A stretch of 64,000 bases of DNA from Zopfochytrium polystomum (GCA_025765615.1 JAIVFJ010000201.1:53696-117695); one strand, 5' to 3'; positions 49,788-60,225 are shown, numbered from the stretch's first letter. Numbers and translations are program-made. Notes: generated by a model from the letters alone, not told the origin.

Positions 49788-50033
49788 TGTTAGATTTTCG
49801 GTTTTTGCAGTAAGCAGTATGCAGGAGCAACACCTCACAGTGTGGTGTATGGGAGCACCAACTGTGATGAGGACTTGGTGCATTTTTTGTCACCTGGTCT
49901 TTGTCACAATTTTGTATAAAGCCAAACAACATCCATTGTGCAACAGTCTGCCATCTCAGCTTCACCATCACAAGAGAGTAGTCCACCAGAGTAGTTCACC
50001 ACCATCCACAAACAGCAGCAGTCATTTCTTTCA
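49788..50033 (+). mobile_element. 3' LTR of the copia element (second LTR family)
   Basis: Preceded by a polypurine tract (TTAGGGGAGAG, 49778-49787). Starts TGTTAGA and ends TTTCA (TG...CA). It shares the AAGCAGTATGCAGGAGC and TTTTGTATAAAG blocks with the 229-bp LTRs but differs elsewhere, so it is a related family. No matching 5' LTR was found in the window. Confidence 0.75.
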
Positions 50034-50039
50034 GCAAGG

Positions 50040-53010
50040 CGTCAGGTTGTGGTGGGGCAGCAGCGGCAGGAGAAGTGGCCGATGGGGACCAGGTGTAGTC
50101 ATGGAACGCAGAGTCAATTGTCGTTTCAGATTCAAGGCCAAAGTGCTGATCGTACATGGCCTTGAAGGTCATCCAGGTAAAGGAGAAGAGGCTCCCTCAG
50201 ATGTGCATGAAGAACTGGGAGCCTTTTGCCGTCAGAAAGGTGCTTGCGTTGAGCATGTGCTCAAAGAAGCTGCTGGTGTCCCAGAAAAGCGGTTCGTATG
50301 TGGAAGTGTCAACAGGTTGGAGGACCAGACGCGTCAAGTAACTGAAGACGTGGAACAGAAGTTCAGCAGTGATGGGATATCTGTATTGCGATCCAACTGT
50401 AAGAGTGGTGGGATGGCATGGTGCTTGCGCATGTCTTTGGCGACACGGTAGTCGATATTGCTGTTTGGACCACCATTACCAAAACCAGCAAAGGGACTGA
50501 CGGGTTTGAGGGTCTCCTCATGTGCCATGGTGTCGGGAATCAGTGGCACACCAACTCCTGATGGCGTGGGTGGCGTGCAGTGAGGCACCATTGACACGGG
50601 TGTCTGTGGTGTCCGTGGAGACACAACTCCAGGTGGGGACACATAGGGGACATGTGCTCCATCTGGTGGTGCAAGTGATCGACGATACAATGTCTCAACT
50701 GGGGGACGAGTGGGGCTGGCAGTGTGGGCAGCTGGAACTTGAGCAGCTGTGGATGGGGCCACTGTGGCAGCACGTTGGTGGTATTCCTCAGCACAAGCAG
50801 CCTCAGCTTCTCAGGCAGCAAGTCTGGTGCAGTGAGCAGTGTCAGCAGCATCACGGAGGCCAGTCACAAGGGCAGCCGTAGCTTGTTCAGCCTCCTGGCG
50901 AATGAGGGCAGCATGTTCAGCAGATCCACGGGAAGTGGCTTCGTGGGCAGCAGCTTCAGCAATTTCAGCGTGGGCAGCGTTAGCACAGGCAAGGGCAGTG
51001 CAGGCTGCTGCAGTTTGGGCTGCCTCAGTGTCAAAACGGGCAGAACGGGATGACCGAGGGCGGGAAGTGGCGTCAGAGGTGGGGACCTCTGAGGACATCG
51101 ACAAAAGGTGTATGCGTGGTTGTGGGTGGACGAAAGCTGAGGGATCAGGCAAAACTCGCGGGCAACGACTCTCAGCAGGCACTGTGAATTGTTCCACGTG
51201 CGAGGGGATCAGGAAGGGCTGTTCAGCTGCAGTGCGAAAGCTGGGGATACTAGCAACCTGGGTAGCCCAGTTGGCGGTTACCCGGGGTACGGCAGGTAGA
51301 TCCAGGAGGGCCCTCCCTTTATGTTTTTTGATGCCACTGGTTGGCAACACAACCAAAGTTTTTCAACTTTCTTAACGAAAAACAGGCATAGATCCAGGAT
51401 TAGTTGAAACAAGAAAAACAAGTTTTATTTCTATTTGTGCAGCTTCTAGGCCAACAAAACAGAAAATCGCGTGAAAACAACTCAGGGTTCAGCATGCGGG
51501 GAAGAAGAGCGGCTAACAGGCTTACTTCCAAAACGCTCAGCAGGAAGGATAGCACTCTCAAGTGTATCCTTGTCTGTGTTACTAATATCCTCAGTAGTAT
51601 TGACAGGCGGAGCACTGACAGGGACAGGCACCGACACTGTAGCTGCAGCAGCAGCAGCGGCAGCAAGAGCAGTTGGAGTGACAGGGCTGCTGGCGGATCC
51701 TTCGAAGATGTTGCTAAACTCGTTGATAAGCACATTGTTTCCAGGCAGGGAGTATACTGAGGAAAGAGCAATTTTTTCAGGGTTGGGGAGCCCATGTCGT
51801 TGAAGAAACGGGCCCACTGCATGTCATTAAGCTGGGCCACTTCTGCAAGTGTGTTGACAGGCCTGTCAGGAAGCCAGGCTGGCAGGCGTATCAACCATGA
51901 CAGTATCCAGCTCAACTGGTGTAGATGGAACAGGAGTTACAGCAGCAGGTGTTGAGGAAGCTGGTGTTGGGGCTGGTGTAAAGGTGCACGCAAGCACTTC
52001 TGTTGTAGCAGGAGCAGGTCTGGCAAGAGCTGTGATTCCTCAATTCCTTGCAGCTTGGCGTTAAGCTGGATAAATCCGCCTGCAATCGGACAGGACATAG
52101 CGGCCAGTCCAGGACAGGATGATACAGTTGCTGTTTGTACCACGACGCGTTCAAGGTCGCCAGCAATGACTCGATCGGGAGAAATCTCAGCAACGGGAGT
52201 GGCATTGTGGTCAACATCCATGGAAGTGGTGCCGGGGGCGTTCACTGCTGTCGGGACAGCAGCAGGGATGACAGAGGTTGGAGCCGCTGCGACAGGCATG
52301 ACTGGAGCAGGGGAAGCGGCAGGAGTTGTGACTTGACAGGCAGCCGTGTTCAGGGCACAAGCAGAGGCGCGCTGGGCGCGTTTGCGTTGCTCTTCGCGTT
52401 CCAGGTTGTGACGAACTCTCATCTCTGTTGCTACACAGGCGTATTCGGCAGCACACTGCTGAAGACTGTAGTACTGCTGATTAACAGCATGGTTGTTTGC
52501 AACAGCACCTCGTTGTTGGAGCTGTTGCCAAACTTCGGCACACGTAAATCAGACGGGTGCAACAGAGAGGTTCGCTCCCGTAAACAGAATGGGGGGAGCG
52601 CCTCGAGCGCAGGTTCTGCAGGCTGGAGGGATAGTCGGCACAACTGCACTGCTGCTCCCCTCAGGAGCGGTCGACTGACGCATCAGGGCTCCAGCTGTCG
52701 CAAAAGCGGAGGTAGGTGACGCGTTCCCAGGTGACAGTTTGGGAGCTGCGGAGCTGCAGGCTGCAGCGGGAGAGGTCGACTGCACGGTAGGGGCAACCGG
52801 GGTCGCAGACGTGATCACAGAGCCCAACGGGGTGCTGTTGGTCTCAGGGAGTCTGTAGGAATGGATGATCCCTTTTTGGGCAACAAATTCAGAAGCAGCC
52901 ACAAGGCAGGGGTACCCTGGTAACACTAACCAGAAGAGCTACCCTTGTGCGGGACCTCAGTAACGGCAGCATGCTGTTTTCCTTTGCTCTTCGTCATCGC
53001 GGGTGCAGAC
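50040..53010 (-). pseudogene. Decayed Ala/Pro/Ser-rich ORF series, possibly gag-derived
   Basis: The minus strand carries a chain of broken frames: a start near 53005 (MTKSKGKQHAAVTEV), then 52926-52549, 52540-51937, 51817-51482, 51356-50811 and 50762-50334. Pieces are Ala/Thr/Pro-rich, with a charged segment NLEREEQRKRAQRASA and an Ala/His/Glu repeat-like helix near 50950. All share one strand and similar composition, suggesting one former protein of about 900 residues with many frameshifts. No zinc knuckle or protease is visible, so gag identity is only a guess. Confidence 0.4.
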
Positions 53011-53033
53011 GGGAAGGGGTGTCTGTTTGTGAA

Positions 53034-53830
53034 AAGTTTTTCTTTCTTTCTTTTTTTTTCTTTTACAAATTTATATTGTAATATTTTTCAAGCAAATCAA
53101 TGCAGATGGGCCACACCTCTGAGTAACAGGGTGGTTGCAGTTGCTAATAGAGCAAGTAACTGGGAAATAATCCGAAAAATATGAACATTCATACGCTGAT
53201 AGAACTCAATGAGCTCTATCTGCTGGTGTCGGAGAATCATCATTTTTTCAAAATGTCGCGGAGTGCCAAGCAAAAAACGCTATCTCGGTATAGGGGAAAC
53301 AATGCAACTCGCCATTTTGGGAGCGCCTAGATGTTGCTGTGATGAAACTATTCACCAAGTTTCATCTTTGTACCACTTGTAACAGTGGAGTTACACAGGG
53401 ACAAAGATTTTTTGCAGCAGAGTGCACAACCTATTTTTCTTAACTTTGTTAGGAGAAAAATTACCCTGGTACACAGGGACCAAGTAGTTGAGTAGAACTA
53501 AGAGTCTTCTACTTTTTAGCTCAAAATGAGCGTTCCCAGACCTCTGTGTGTGGTCAGCAGCAGGTTGGCGCAGGGTTTTTAACAGGTTTCTTAGTCAGGT
53601 GCGTATTGCAGGGCGGGACGCCCCTAGTGACGCGTTTCTGGCCAGTTCAGCAGTACAAGACACAAAAGAAGAGTTGCTTTGAACTCTTTTTCCAGGAGGA
53701 ATTGCTGAATTTGCTCGTTACTCTTGAGGGTTAGGTCAGGTGTCATCACAACTCAGCACTTAGCGCTGAGTGTAAATTTGCTGGTTACGATGGTTTGCAG
53801 CACGCTCCAAAACCATTCCTATAGCAAGAG
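53034..53830. other. AT-rich non-coding region
   Basis: About 800 bp with no supported ORF. Begins with a T-rich stretch (53041-53062). Ends at the first telomeric-type 12-mer. Confidence 0.6.
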
Positions 53831-53842
53831 GGTTAGGGTTAG
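53831..53842 (+). repeat. Telomeric-motif junction 1
   Basis: GGTTAGGGTTAG followed by C: nearly two TTAGGG units at the 5' boundary of the first tRNA-headed element. Confidence 0.85.
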
Positions 53843-54657
53843 CGCCGGCCTGTGTAGGACAGTGGTTAAGTCGGCTGACCTGCACAGTGGGGGGCCCAGG
53901 TTCGATTCCCGGCAAGACGAAACAGGGAAGTGCGGAGTAAAAACCATCCGATAAGGACACCCTGGCCACCGGCAACGGATGCCCCCTGGTGGTTAGTCTG
54001 GCTAGTCCAGGCGAGGTAGCTCAAGTAACGGGAAGGTACCTTGGTGGTACTGGGCCGTCGCGGTTAAGTTGAGTGATGTCCCCAATGACAGCTCCCCATA
54101 CGGACAGCTAAGGAGACTATACTGACCGGCGTGACTGATGAGAGCGGCTACCGGTGTGCTAAGCATGCTCAAGGTTTCACGGTGCCTAGAAAATAAGTAG
54201 CCCTAAGCGAGGGGGGCGAGGGTTCAACTCCCTCCTAGGTACGCGGTCAGGGTGGCGCCTCGCAGCGCCACTCCTTGGTTTTTGCTCTATCATCGATTTT
54301 TGCTCTCTCTTCGATCGTTGCTTATTCTTCGACTTCTGCTTTCTCTTCGTATTGTGCTTATTCTTCGATTTACGCTTTTCTTTCTTCGACTCGCCCCCCC
54401 TATGATCGGGGGGCCTTACGCATTCCCACCACCCCCTTCGGGGGGGGGTCGGGCCTCATAGTTTCCGTTGGTGGTTGTTCTTCGTTGGGTGTCAGTGTGG
54501 GTTTTTTCAAGGTTCGCCCTTTTTTCCCTCACGCCCGCACTCGGCGTATTCGGGCCTAGATGCAGGTCTCTAACTGTTGTTTCCACTTCATCATTGGGCC
54601 GGTGAGGGTGGATTCGATCACCAAAACAGTTGTAGTAGATAATAAATTTCTTGAGGA
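53843..54657 (+). mobile_element. tRNA-headed SINE-like element (element A)
   Basis: 815 bp bounded on both sides by a telomeric 12-mer. The head (53843-53915) has an A-box-like GGACAGTGGTTAAG and a perfect pol III B box GGTTCGATTCC (53899-53909), and resembles a degenerate tRNA with a GCA anticodon position. The body (53940-54250) recurs at 54738-55056 in element B and ends with a second B-box-like GGTTCAACTCC (54221-54231). The tail (54270-54657) has tandem CTTCGATTTTTGCT-like units, a C-run/G-run hairpin (54396-54449) and a 3' end shared with element C. Head-body-LINE-like tail is SINE architecture. Confidence 0.6.
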
Positions 54658-54669
54658 GTTAGGGTTAGC
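54658..54669 (+). repeat. Telomeric-motif junction 2
   Basis: GTTAGGGTTAGC joining the 3' end of element A to the 5' end of element B. Confidence 0.9.
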
Positions 54670-57600
54670 CCTCTGAGTTTGCTGGTGAGGGGCGCCGGTT
54701 CGATCCCGGCAAAGGTACTAGGGGAAAGGCACTTAAAAACCATCTGATAAGGACACCCCGGCCCTCCTCTGGTAGCCCCTGGTGGTTAGTACGGTGAAAG
54801 CCGTGCGAGGTAGCTCAAATAACGGGAAGGTACCTGGCACGCTCCCCAGGTACTGGGCCGTCGCGGTTAAGTTGAGTGATGTCCTCCAATGACGGCTCCC
54901 CATAAGGACAGCTAAGGAGGGCTATACTGACCGGCGCGACTGATGAGAGCGGCTACCGGTGTGCTAAGCATGCTCAAGGTTTCACGGTGCCTAGAGAATA
55001 AAGTTGAACCCACAGTTGGGGGTCCTGAGGGTTCGACTCCCTCCTAGGTACGGTCAGAAGGCTCGTTCAGATAGGAGCCAGTGTGCCCTTGACCCCCAGA
55101 AGATGGGCCATTACGAAGATCATTTCCGCACAACCATAGGCCATGATCCAACTGGAACTGATGTCCCTGACGCCGTGGCTCTGGAAGAATCAGCGGTTAC
55201 TGTGAACAAAGTCCCTCTGAAGCAGTCGGAAGTCTCCTGGATTAAGAAGGTTCATGTTGAAGAAGCATGCAAGGTTGCCCCCAGGGGCAAAGCCCCTGGA
55301 GAAGACATGCTCTTTGGGGAGTTGGTCTCAATTGCTCCGCACTTGGTTGCTGCAGTCCTGCACAGATTCTTTCAGCTTGTGGCCTCTCTTCATGTGGTTC
55401 CTTCTCTGTGGTCCGTGGCCAATGTGGCCTTGGTCTACAAGAACAAGGGTCTCAACAGTGATGTTGCAAACTACAGACCCATCTCCTTGTGCTCTAGGAT
55501 GCGACTTGTGTTTGAGCGAGTGATTGCACCCCAGGTTGAGCGCGTGGTTGAAGGGATGATCCACAGGGCGCAGGGGGGTTTCAGAAGAAAGCGGTCCACC
55601 ATGGACCAGGCCTACACTTTGCATGAGCTTCAGCAGCTGAACCCCCAGATGCATGTGGTGTATTTGGACATTAAGGCTGCGTATGACTGCACAAACAGGA
55701 GTCTGGTGTGGGACTCCATCTGGTTTGCCAAGAATGACAAGAGTCGTGACTTTACAAGGACTCAACTGCTGCCGATCCTCAGATCTTTGTTTGATTTCAA
55801 TGCATGCCAGCTGCTGGTACTTGGGAACAAGTCTGCTCAGATCCAAGTGACAAGAGGATTTCTCCAAGGCACAGTCCTGTCACCCATGCTGTTCAATGTA
55901 GCCATCAACTCCTTGCCTCAGACATTGGCCATGTCTTTCAGGGACCACATGCTGACATTTAATGCAACCTCGCTCAACTCGCTGCTCTTTGCAGACGACT
56001 CCTCAGTTTTTGCCAAGGATGCGACAGTACTTCAGAGAATGCTAGACAAGGTGCATGAGTGGTCCCTTAAGCGGGGGATGACATTTGCTGCCAAGAAGTG
56101 TGTTGCAGTTTCAGCCAAGAAGAATTTGAAGTTGAAGATGAATGGAGTGGAGATTCCCCAGGAGGAGTCTACTACCCAGTTGGGTCTTGTGCGCACCTGC
56201 AGGGGTATTGACTTTGAGGCCTCGCTGGTCATGAGACTGAGGAAAACAGAAAAGATGCTGGCCTTTTTGGCTTCTCGGGGTTTCAATGGCTGGGGCTTCA
56301 GGCCTGTGAGCTCTTACAGGGTTTACATGTGTTTCCTGAGACCAATGATGGAGTATGGGTTTGCTCTGCGCCCCTTGACCCACACACAGCTGAAGGATGC
56401 GCAGAAGTTGCAGGACAAGTGCCTGCGGCAGGCGCTGTCACTGGGGAAGACCTCCTCAGGGGCGGCCCTGCATCTGATGTTTGGAGTGGCCCCTGTGGCA
56501 GCCAGGAACAAGATGCTGAACGCTAGATACTTTTTCAGACTGCACCACATTCAGGATGCTCGCAACACAACCGCTCAGATGTACAGGCATATGGTGGAAA
56601 AGATTGCTTCAGGGGCCTCTGTGGGACAGTCCTTGACAAAGTTTTCGCTTGACTATACGGATATTCAGGATTTCTTGAACTCGGTGAGGCGGCCCTCCTT
56701 TGTGGAGTTGCCACTTGTGCTCCCCACAACCAAGGCCTATGACATTGAGTTGCCAGTGGTGAGAACAAAGAACATTGAGGCTGCAGACATGCTGTCGATG
56801 CACAAGCGGGCTCTGGTGAGGTGCCAGAAGAAATCCTCCCCTACTGGGGTGGCTCAGGCTTTGGAGGTGCCTTCACACATGGGGCCATGCCAAGTTATTC
56901 GATCTGGTGCGGCATTTAACAGGAAGTGGCTCAGACACCTGCTGATGTGGATGGCTGGGATGGTAGCATTTCACCAACAGTGTGCAAGGGCTGGCTGTGC
57001 AGAGAAGTGCACTAGGAGGCATGTTTTGGAGTGTTCAGGGGTTAAGGACAGGCTGGAGAGGCTGCATCCTGAGCTGATTCCCACTGCAGAGCAACAGGAT
57101 TTGAACATTTCAGCAGTGGATTTGGGCCTAAGGTCGCTGGTCTTTTGGGCCCCCTACAGTGCCAAAGCTGAGGACAAGATCTCCAAGGAGACTCGCATTG
57201 CATCAAAGAAGATGGGAATGAAGCTGGCCAGGATGATCATGCAGATGCGCATTGAGTGTGGAGGACTTGCGAATTTCACTGATGCTTCAGAGACAACAGC
57301 AGCACAGGAGGCAGAGGTTGTGGTGGAGGCAGGTCGTGTGGACCGACAGGATATGAGCATTCAGGAACGGATGGCAGCAGCCAGGGTGCGCAAGCTTGCA
57401 AGGTCGGTCATCATCACCACCTATGATCCAGTAAGGAACAAACAGTGGCGGGAGTCAAGGGAGAAGTGGAAGAAGAAGGAAACGGAGGGGGTTGAGGGGA
57501 CAGTGGACGGCAACGGGCATGTGGACTCTGATTCAGAGGAGGAGGCTGGAGCTGGGTGACAGTTTGTGCAGTGTTTCAGGTGCAGTCCTTCGAACCTCAT

Positions 57601-57850
57601 TTGTTCTCTATTTGTTTTCTTGTTGTTAAATTTCACCTCACCTCTGTGGATCCTTTCCTCTTTTTCTTTTTGACCTAGTTGCTGTCCTTTGTTTTTCTCT
57701 TATGCCTTTTGATTCTCTACTTGGCACCTCTTTCTTGCCTCTGGACATGTTTCTCCTATTTCATATGTACGCACTTTTTAACTTTCAAAGTTGCAGATTC
57801 CTCACCCCTTCCCTCGGGGGGGGGTTGGAGCGAATAAATCCCGTTGAAAA
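54670..57850 (+). mobile_element. Non-LTR retrotransposon with intact RT (element B)
   Basis: 3.2 kb flanked by the telomeric 12-mer. The 5' region has a B box GGTTCGATCCC (54697-54707), a 320-bp body homologous to that in element A, and another B box GGTTCGACTCC (55030-55040). Then one long ORF for a LINE-type reverse transcriptase (55103-57559) and a 290-bp T-rich 3' UTR ending in CCCTTCCCTCGGGGGGG and AATAAATCC before the next 12-mer. Confidence 0.75.
55103..57559 (+). CDS. LINE-type reverse transcriptase, 818 aa, no endonuclease domain seen
   Basis: Intact reverse transcriptase of a non-LTR retrotransposon. Start: first ATG of the frame, just after the pol III-like 5' region. Motifs in order: GKAPGEDMLFGEL, NYRPISLCSRMRLVFERVI, GGFRRKRSTMDQ, motif A LDIKAAYDC with D189, motif B RGFLQGTVLSPMLFNVAIN, motif C LFADDSSVFA with D298-D299, motif D GMTFAAKKCVAV and the motif E-like TTQLGLVRTCRG. 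The thumb and helical connection follow, then a C-terminal CARAGC-AEKC-TRRHVLEC cysteine-histidine cluster and an acidic, basic tail. All catalytic Asp are present and there is no stop or frameshift, so it may be active. An apurinic-type endonuclease domain, expected N-terminal to this, is absent from the ORF, and a restriction-like PD-D motif is not obvious downstream. Confidence 0.93.
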   Translation: MGHYEDHFRTTIGHDPTGTDVPDAVALEESAVTVNKVPLKQSEVSWIKKVHVEEACKVAPRGKAPGEDMLFGELVSIAPHLVAAVLHRFFQLVASLHVVPSLWSVANVALVYKNKGLNSDVANYRPISLCSRMRLVFERVIAPQVERVVEGMIHRAQGGFRRKRSTMDQAYTLHELQQLNPQMHVVYLDIKAAYDCTNRSLVWDSIWFAKNDKSRDFTRTQLLPILRSLFDFNACQLLVLGNKSAQIQVTRGFLQGTVLSPMLFNVAINSLPQTLAMSFRDHMLTFNATSLNSLLFADDSSVFAKDATVLQRMLDKVHEWSLKRGMTFAAKKCVAVSAKKNLKLKMNGVEIPQEESTTQLGLVRTCRGIDFEASLVMRLRKTEKMLAFLASRGFNGWGFRPVSSYRVYMCFLRPMMEYGFALRPLTHTQLKDAQKLQDKCLRQALSLGKTSSGAALHLMFGVAPVAARNKMLNARYFFRLHHIQDARNTTAQMYRHMVEKIASGASVGQSLTKFSLDYTDIQDFLNSVRRPSFVELPLVLPTTKAYDIELPVVRTKNIEAADMLSMHKRALVRCQKKSSPTGVAQALEVPSHMGPCQVIRSGAAFNRKWLRHLLMWMAGMVAFHQQCARAGCAEKCTRRHVLECSGVKDRLERLHPELIPTAEQQDLNISAVDLGLRSLVFWAPYSAKAEDKISKETRIASKKMGMKLARMIMQMRIECGGLANFTDASETTAAQEAEVVVEAGRVDRQDMSIQERMAAARVRKLARSVIITTYDPVRNKQWRESREKWKKKETEGVEGTVDGNGHVDSDSEEEAGAG

Positions 57851-57862
57851 GTTAGGGTTAGC
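57851..57862 (+). repeat. Telomeric-motif junction 3
   Basis: GTTAGGGTTAGC between the 3' UTR of element B and the start of element C. Confidence 0.9.
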
Positions 57863-59232
57863 GAGGAAAAACTTTGCAATTTTCGGGGGTGGTGGCTGCG
57901 TAGCCTTGGCCGCTCGGCTCCTGGCGACGCTGCCTTCGATGGTGGCGGCGGGTGGTGCGGGGCCCCAACCGCCAGCGTGTGGCGGGCCCCGCAGCGTCGT
58001 GAGCGATCACGGCGCCGGGAACGGCGAGTCTGAAGCGTGGGATGTGATCCCCCAGGCTGGCCTGCGAAAATGGCAGTAGCAGGACGTTTTCAGATCGTTT
58101 GACCTGCGATCCCCCCCTCAGTGGCGATTGCCCCAAGGCTTGTCGCATGGGAAGCGTTCCCCCCCGCTTGGCCCAGGAAATGAGCAGTACTGGGATGCGA
58201 CAGTAAGTTGGCGATCTAGCTGTGTGTTGCAGGTTTGGTGGTATTGCGACATTCCTCCCTAGCCCCTGTCGCTTCGGGCGCTTTGGCGCCCTTTTTTCCC
58301 GTTGATCATAGCAATCCCTCCGACTATCGCCTTTTCGACATGCTCGGAGTGACGGCTGACCCCGTCGCTCCCCGCTCGATCGCGCTCAAGCATGGCAGGT
58401 AACGACGAGAGGGGGTTGAGTCCCCCTTCCTGATCCTTTTTCCTGCCTTGTCACGCCTGTCTTCGTTTTTGCATCCTGCGACGCCGACTTTGGTTGGGAC
58501 AGCGCCTTGCGGCGCTGCCTGTCGCGCTTCAGCTCCGGCGGCGCCTTGCGGCGCTGCTCTTCGTACTTCGTCCGCGGCGGCGCCGCAAGGCGCCGTCCTC
58601 CGCACTTCGGATGGGGCGGTGCCCCGCACCGCCCTGTGTTTCCTCGTTTGGCTGGGGCGGCGCCTCGCGGCACCACACCCTGCAGTTCGGTTAGGGCGGC
58701 GCCTTGGGCCACCTGTCGTACTTCGGTTGGGGCAGCGCTTTGGGAGCTGCCCGATTGCTTTTTTTGACTCTCGATTTCCTCCGATTTGTTTTTCCGTTTT
58801 TCGCATGTGTCTTCGCTTCCTCTTCGATCTTTGCATTTTCTCCGACCTTACGTCTTCGCTTCCCTTTCGATCTTTGCTTTATCTTCGATCTCTGCTTATT
58901 CTTCGATTCCTGCTTTTTCTTCGAATTTTGCATTACCCTTTGATTTATGCTTTTCTTTCTTTGATCTGGCCCCCCTCGTTGAAGGGGGGCCCTACGCATT
59001 CCCACCCCCCCCTTCGGGGGGGGGTCAGGCCTCATAGTTTCCGTTGGTGGTTGTTCATTGTTGGGTGTTAGTGTGGGTTTTTTCAAGGTTCGCCCTTTTT
59101 TCCCTCACGCCCGCACTTGGCGTATTCAGGCCTAGATGCAGATCTCTAACTGTTGTCTCCACTTCATCATTGGGCCAGTGAGGGTGGATTCAATCACCAA
59201 AACAGTTGTAGTAGATAATAAATTTCTTGAGG
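57863..59232 (+). mobile_element. Non-coding element with hairpin and T-rich tandem repeats (element C)
   Basis: 1.37 kb flanked by the telomeric 12-mer. 58490-58760 holds about five units carrying GGCGCCTTGCGGCGCTGC-like palindromes, each able to form a strong hairpin. 58800-58960 holds tandem 17-20 bp units of the TTCGATCTTTGCTT type, as in element A. The last 270 bp, from the C-run/G-run hairpin (58974-59029) to 59232, are about 95% identical to the 3' end of element A. No coding capacity is supported. It looks like a non-autonomous relative sharing a 3' tail for priming. Confidence 0.6.
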
Positions 59233-59244
59233 AGTTAGGGTTAG
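59233..59244 (+). repeat. Telomeric-motif junction 4
   Basis: GTTAGGGTTAGC at the 3' end of element C, after the same TTTCTTGAGGA sequence that precedes junction 2. Confidence 0.9.
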
Positions 59245-60225
59245 CCTTTTTAGCTCTGAGTAGCACGAGGTTTAGGGTGTTTCTGCGAATTTTACCAGAA
59301 GCGTACAGTTTAATTAAGGAAACCGCTTTTCGTGAAATTCAGCGTGTTTTGCATAACAAGCATGCAGAGTCTCGACCATGAATAGTAAGAGAACAACTTG
59401 AGTATCTTTTCCAACCCAGGATTCCTGAGGTTTTGGAAATCTCCCTTATCCAAAATGACGGAAATTAGAAACGCAACGCAGCTGGGCACAAGCTTTTTCT
59501 GCAATTGACCGGCAGCTCCTTGCTTCTCAAAACTGAAAGGTCTGCAGAAGGTATCTTTTAAGCCCACCACCAGAGAGGGATATGCTTCCTAGCGAAAGTT
59601 AGCTTTGTTGGCATTGCCGGCAAGGTAGCAGATTGAAATCCGGCTGTAACACCTGATTCTACATATTAACTTCATATGAAAAATATATATTCATGATGCT
59701 GAAAGCAAGCTCTACAAGTGTAGGGGTATGGCAGGTCCGCTGAATGCCTCCACAAAAAGTTGATTTCTGGACCTAACTCCGTGGATTCTGAACGTGTCAA
59801 AAGCGTAACTATGTCGTTTGATAGCGCTTGGCGAGGGCTTTCCAACGCACTATCACGAAAATCTCTTGCTAGATTCCCCGTGGAGTTACGATGTTGGGGC
59901 ATCGAACCCCTCTGAACACGAATTAACTTTGCGATTTTTTTCTAATTTTCTTTTACTAATTAAAAGTTCCTAACTTTTGCAGATCTGTATGCTGATTTGG
60001 CAGAGCTTTCAAACGCGCTATCCATGCGTGGGATATGTTGAGTTTTGGGGTCAAGTTACTAAGTGGTGACATCAAAAATGTGGTCCTGTCTCGCGGCAGG
60101 TTGAAAGTCAGGTGCCACCCAGCTTTGTCGTTGCTGACAGTGAAAACACATTCTTTGTTTGTGAAAAATACATTCAAAATTCAACTGCGAGCTGTACGGC
60201 TGACACAATTCGAGGAAGCCCCCCA
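59245..60225. other. AT-rich unannotated region
   Basis: No ORF supported. Contains two diverged copies of a short segment with GCTTTCCAACGC/GCTTTCAAACGC (59838 and 60008). Ends at the first direct repeat. Confidence 0.5.

Noticed and set aside
54104..54170. CTGATGAG motif suggesting a hammerhead ribozyme in elements A and B
   Set aside because: The required GAAA core after stem II is missing, so the match is only partial.
58448..59071. 207-aa ORF in element C
   Set aside because: Made entirely of the hairpin units and TTCGAT tandem repeats; other frames are equally open.
53831..59244. A true chromosome-end telomere tract
   Set aside because: Each site has under two TTAGGG units and unique sequence continues on both sides.
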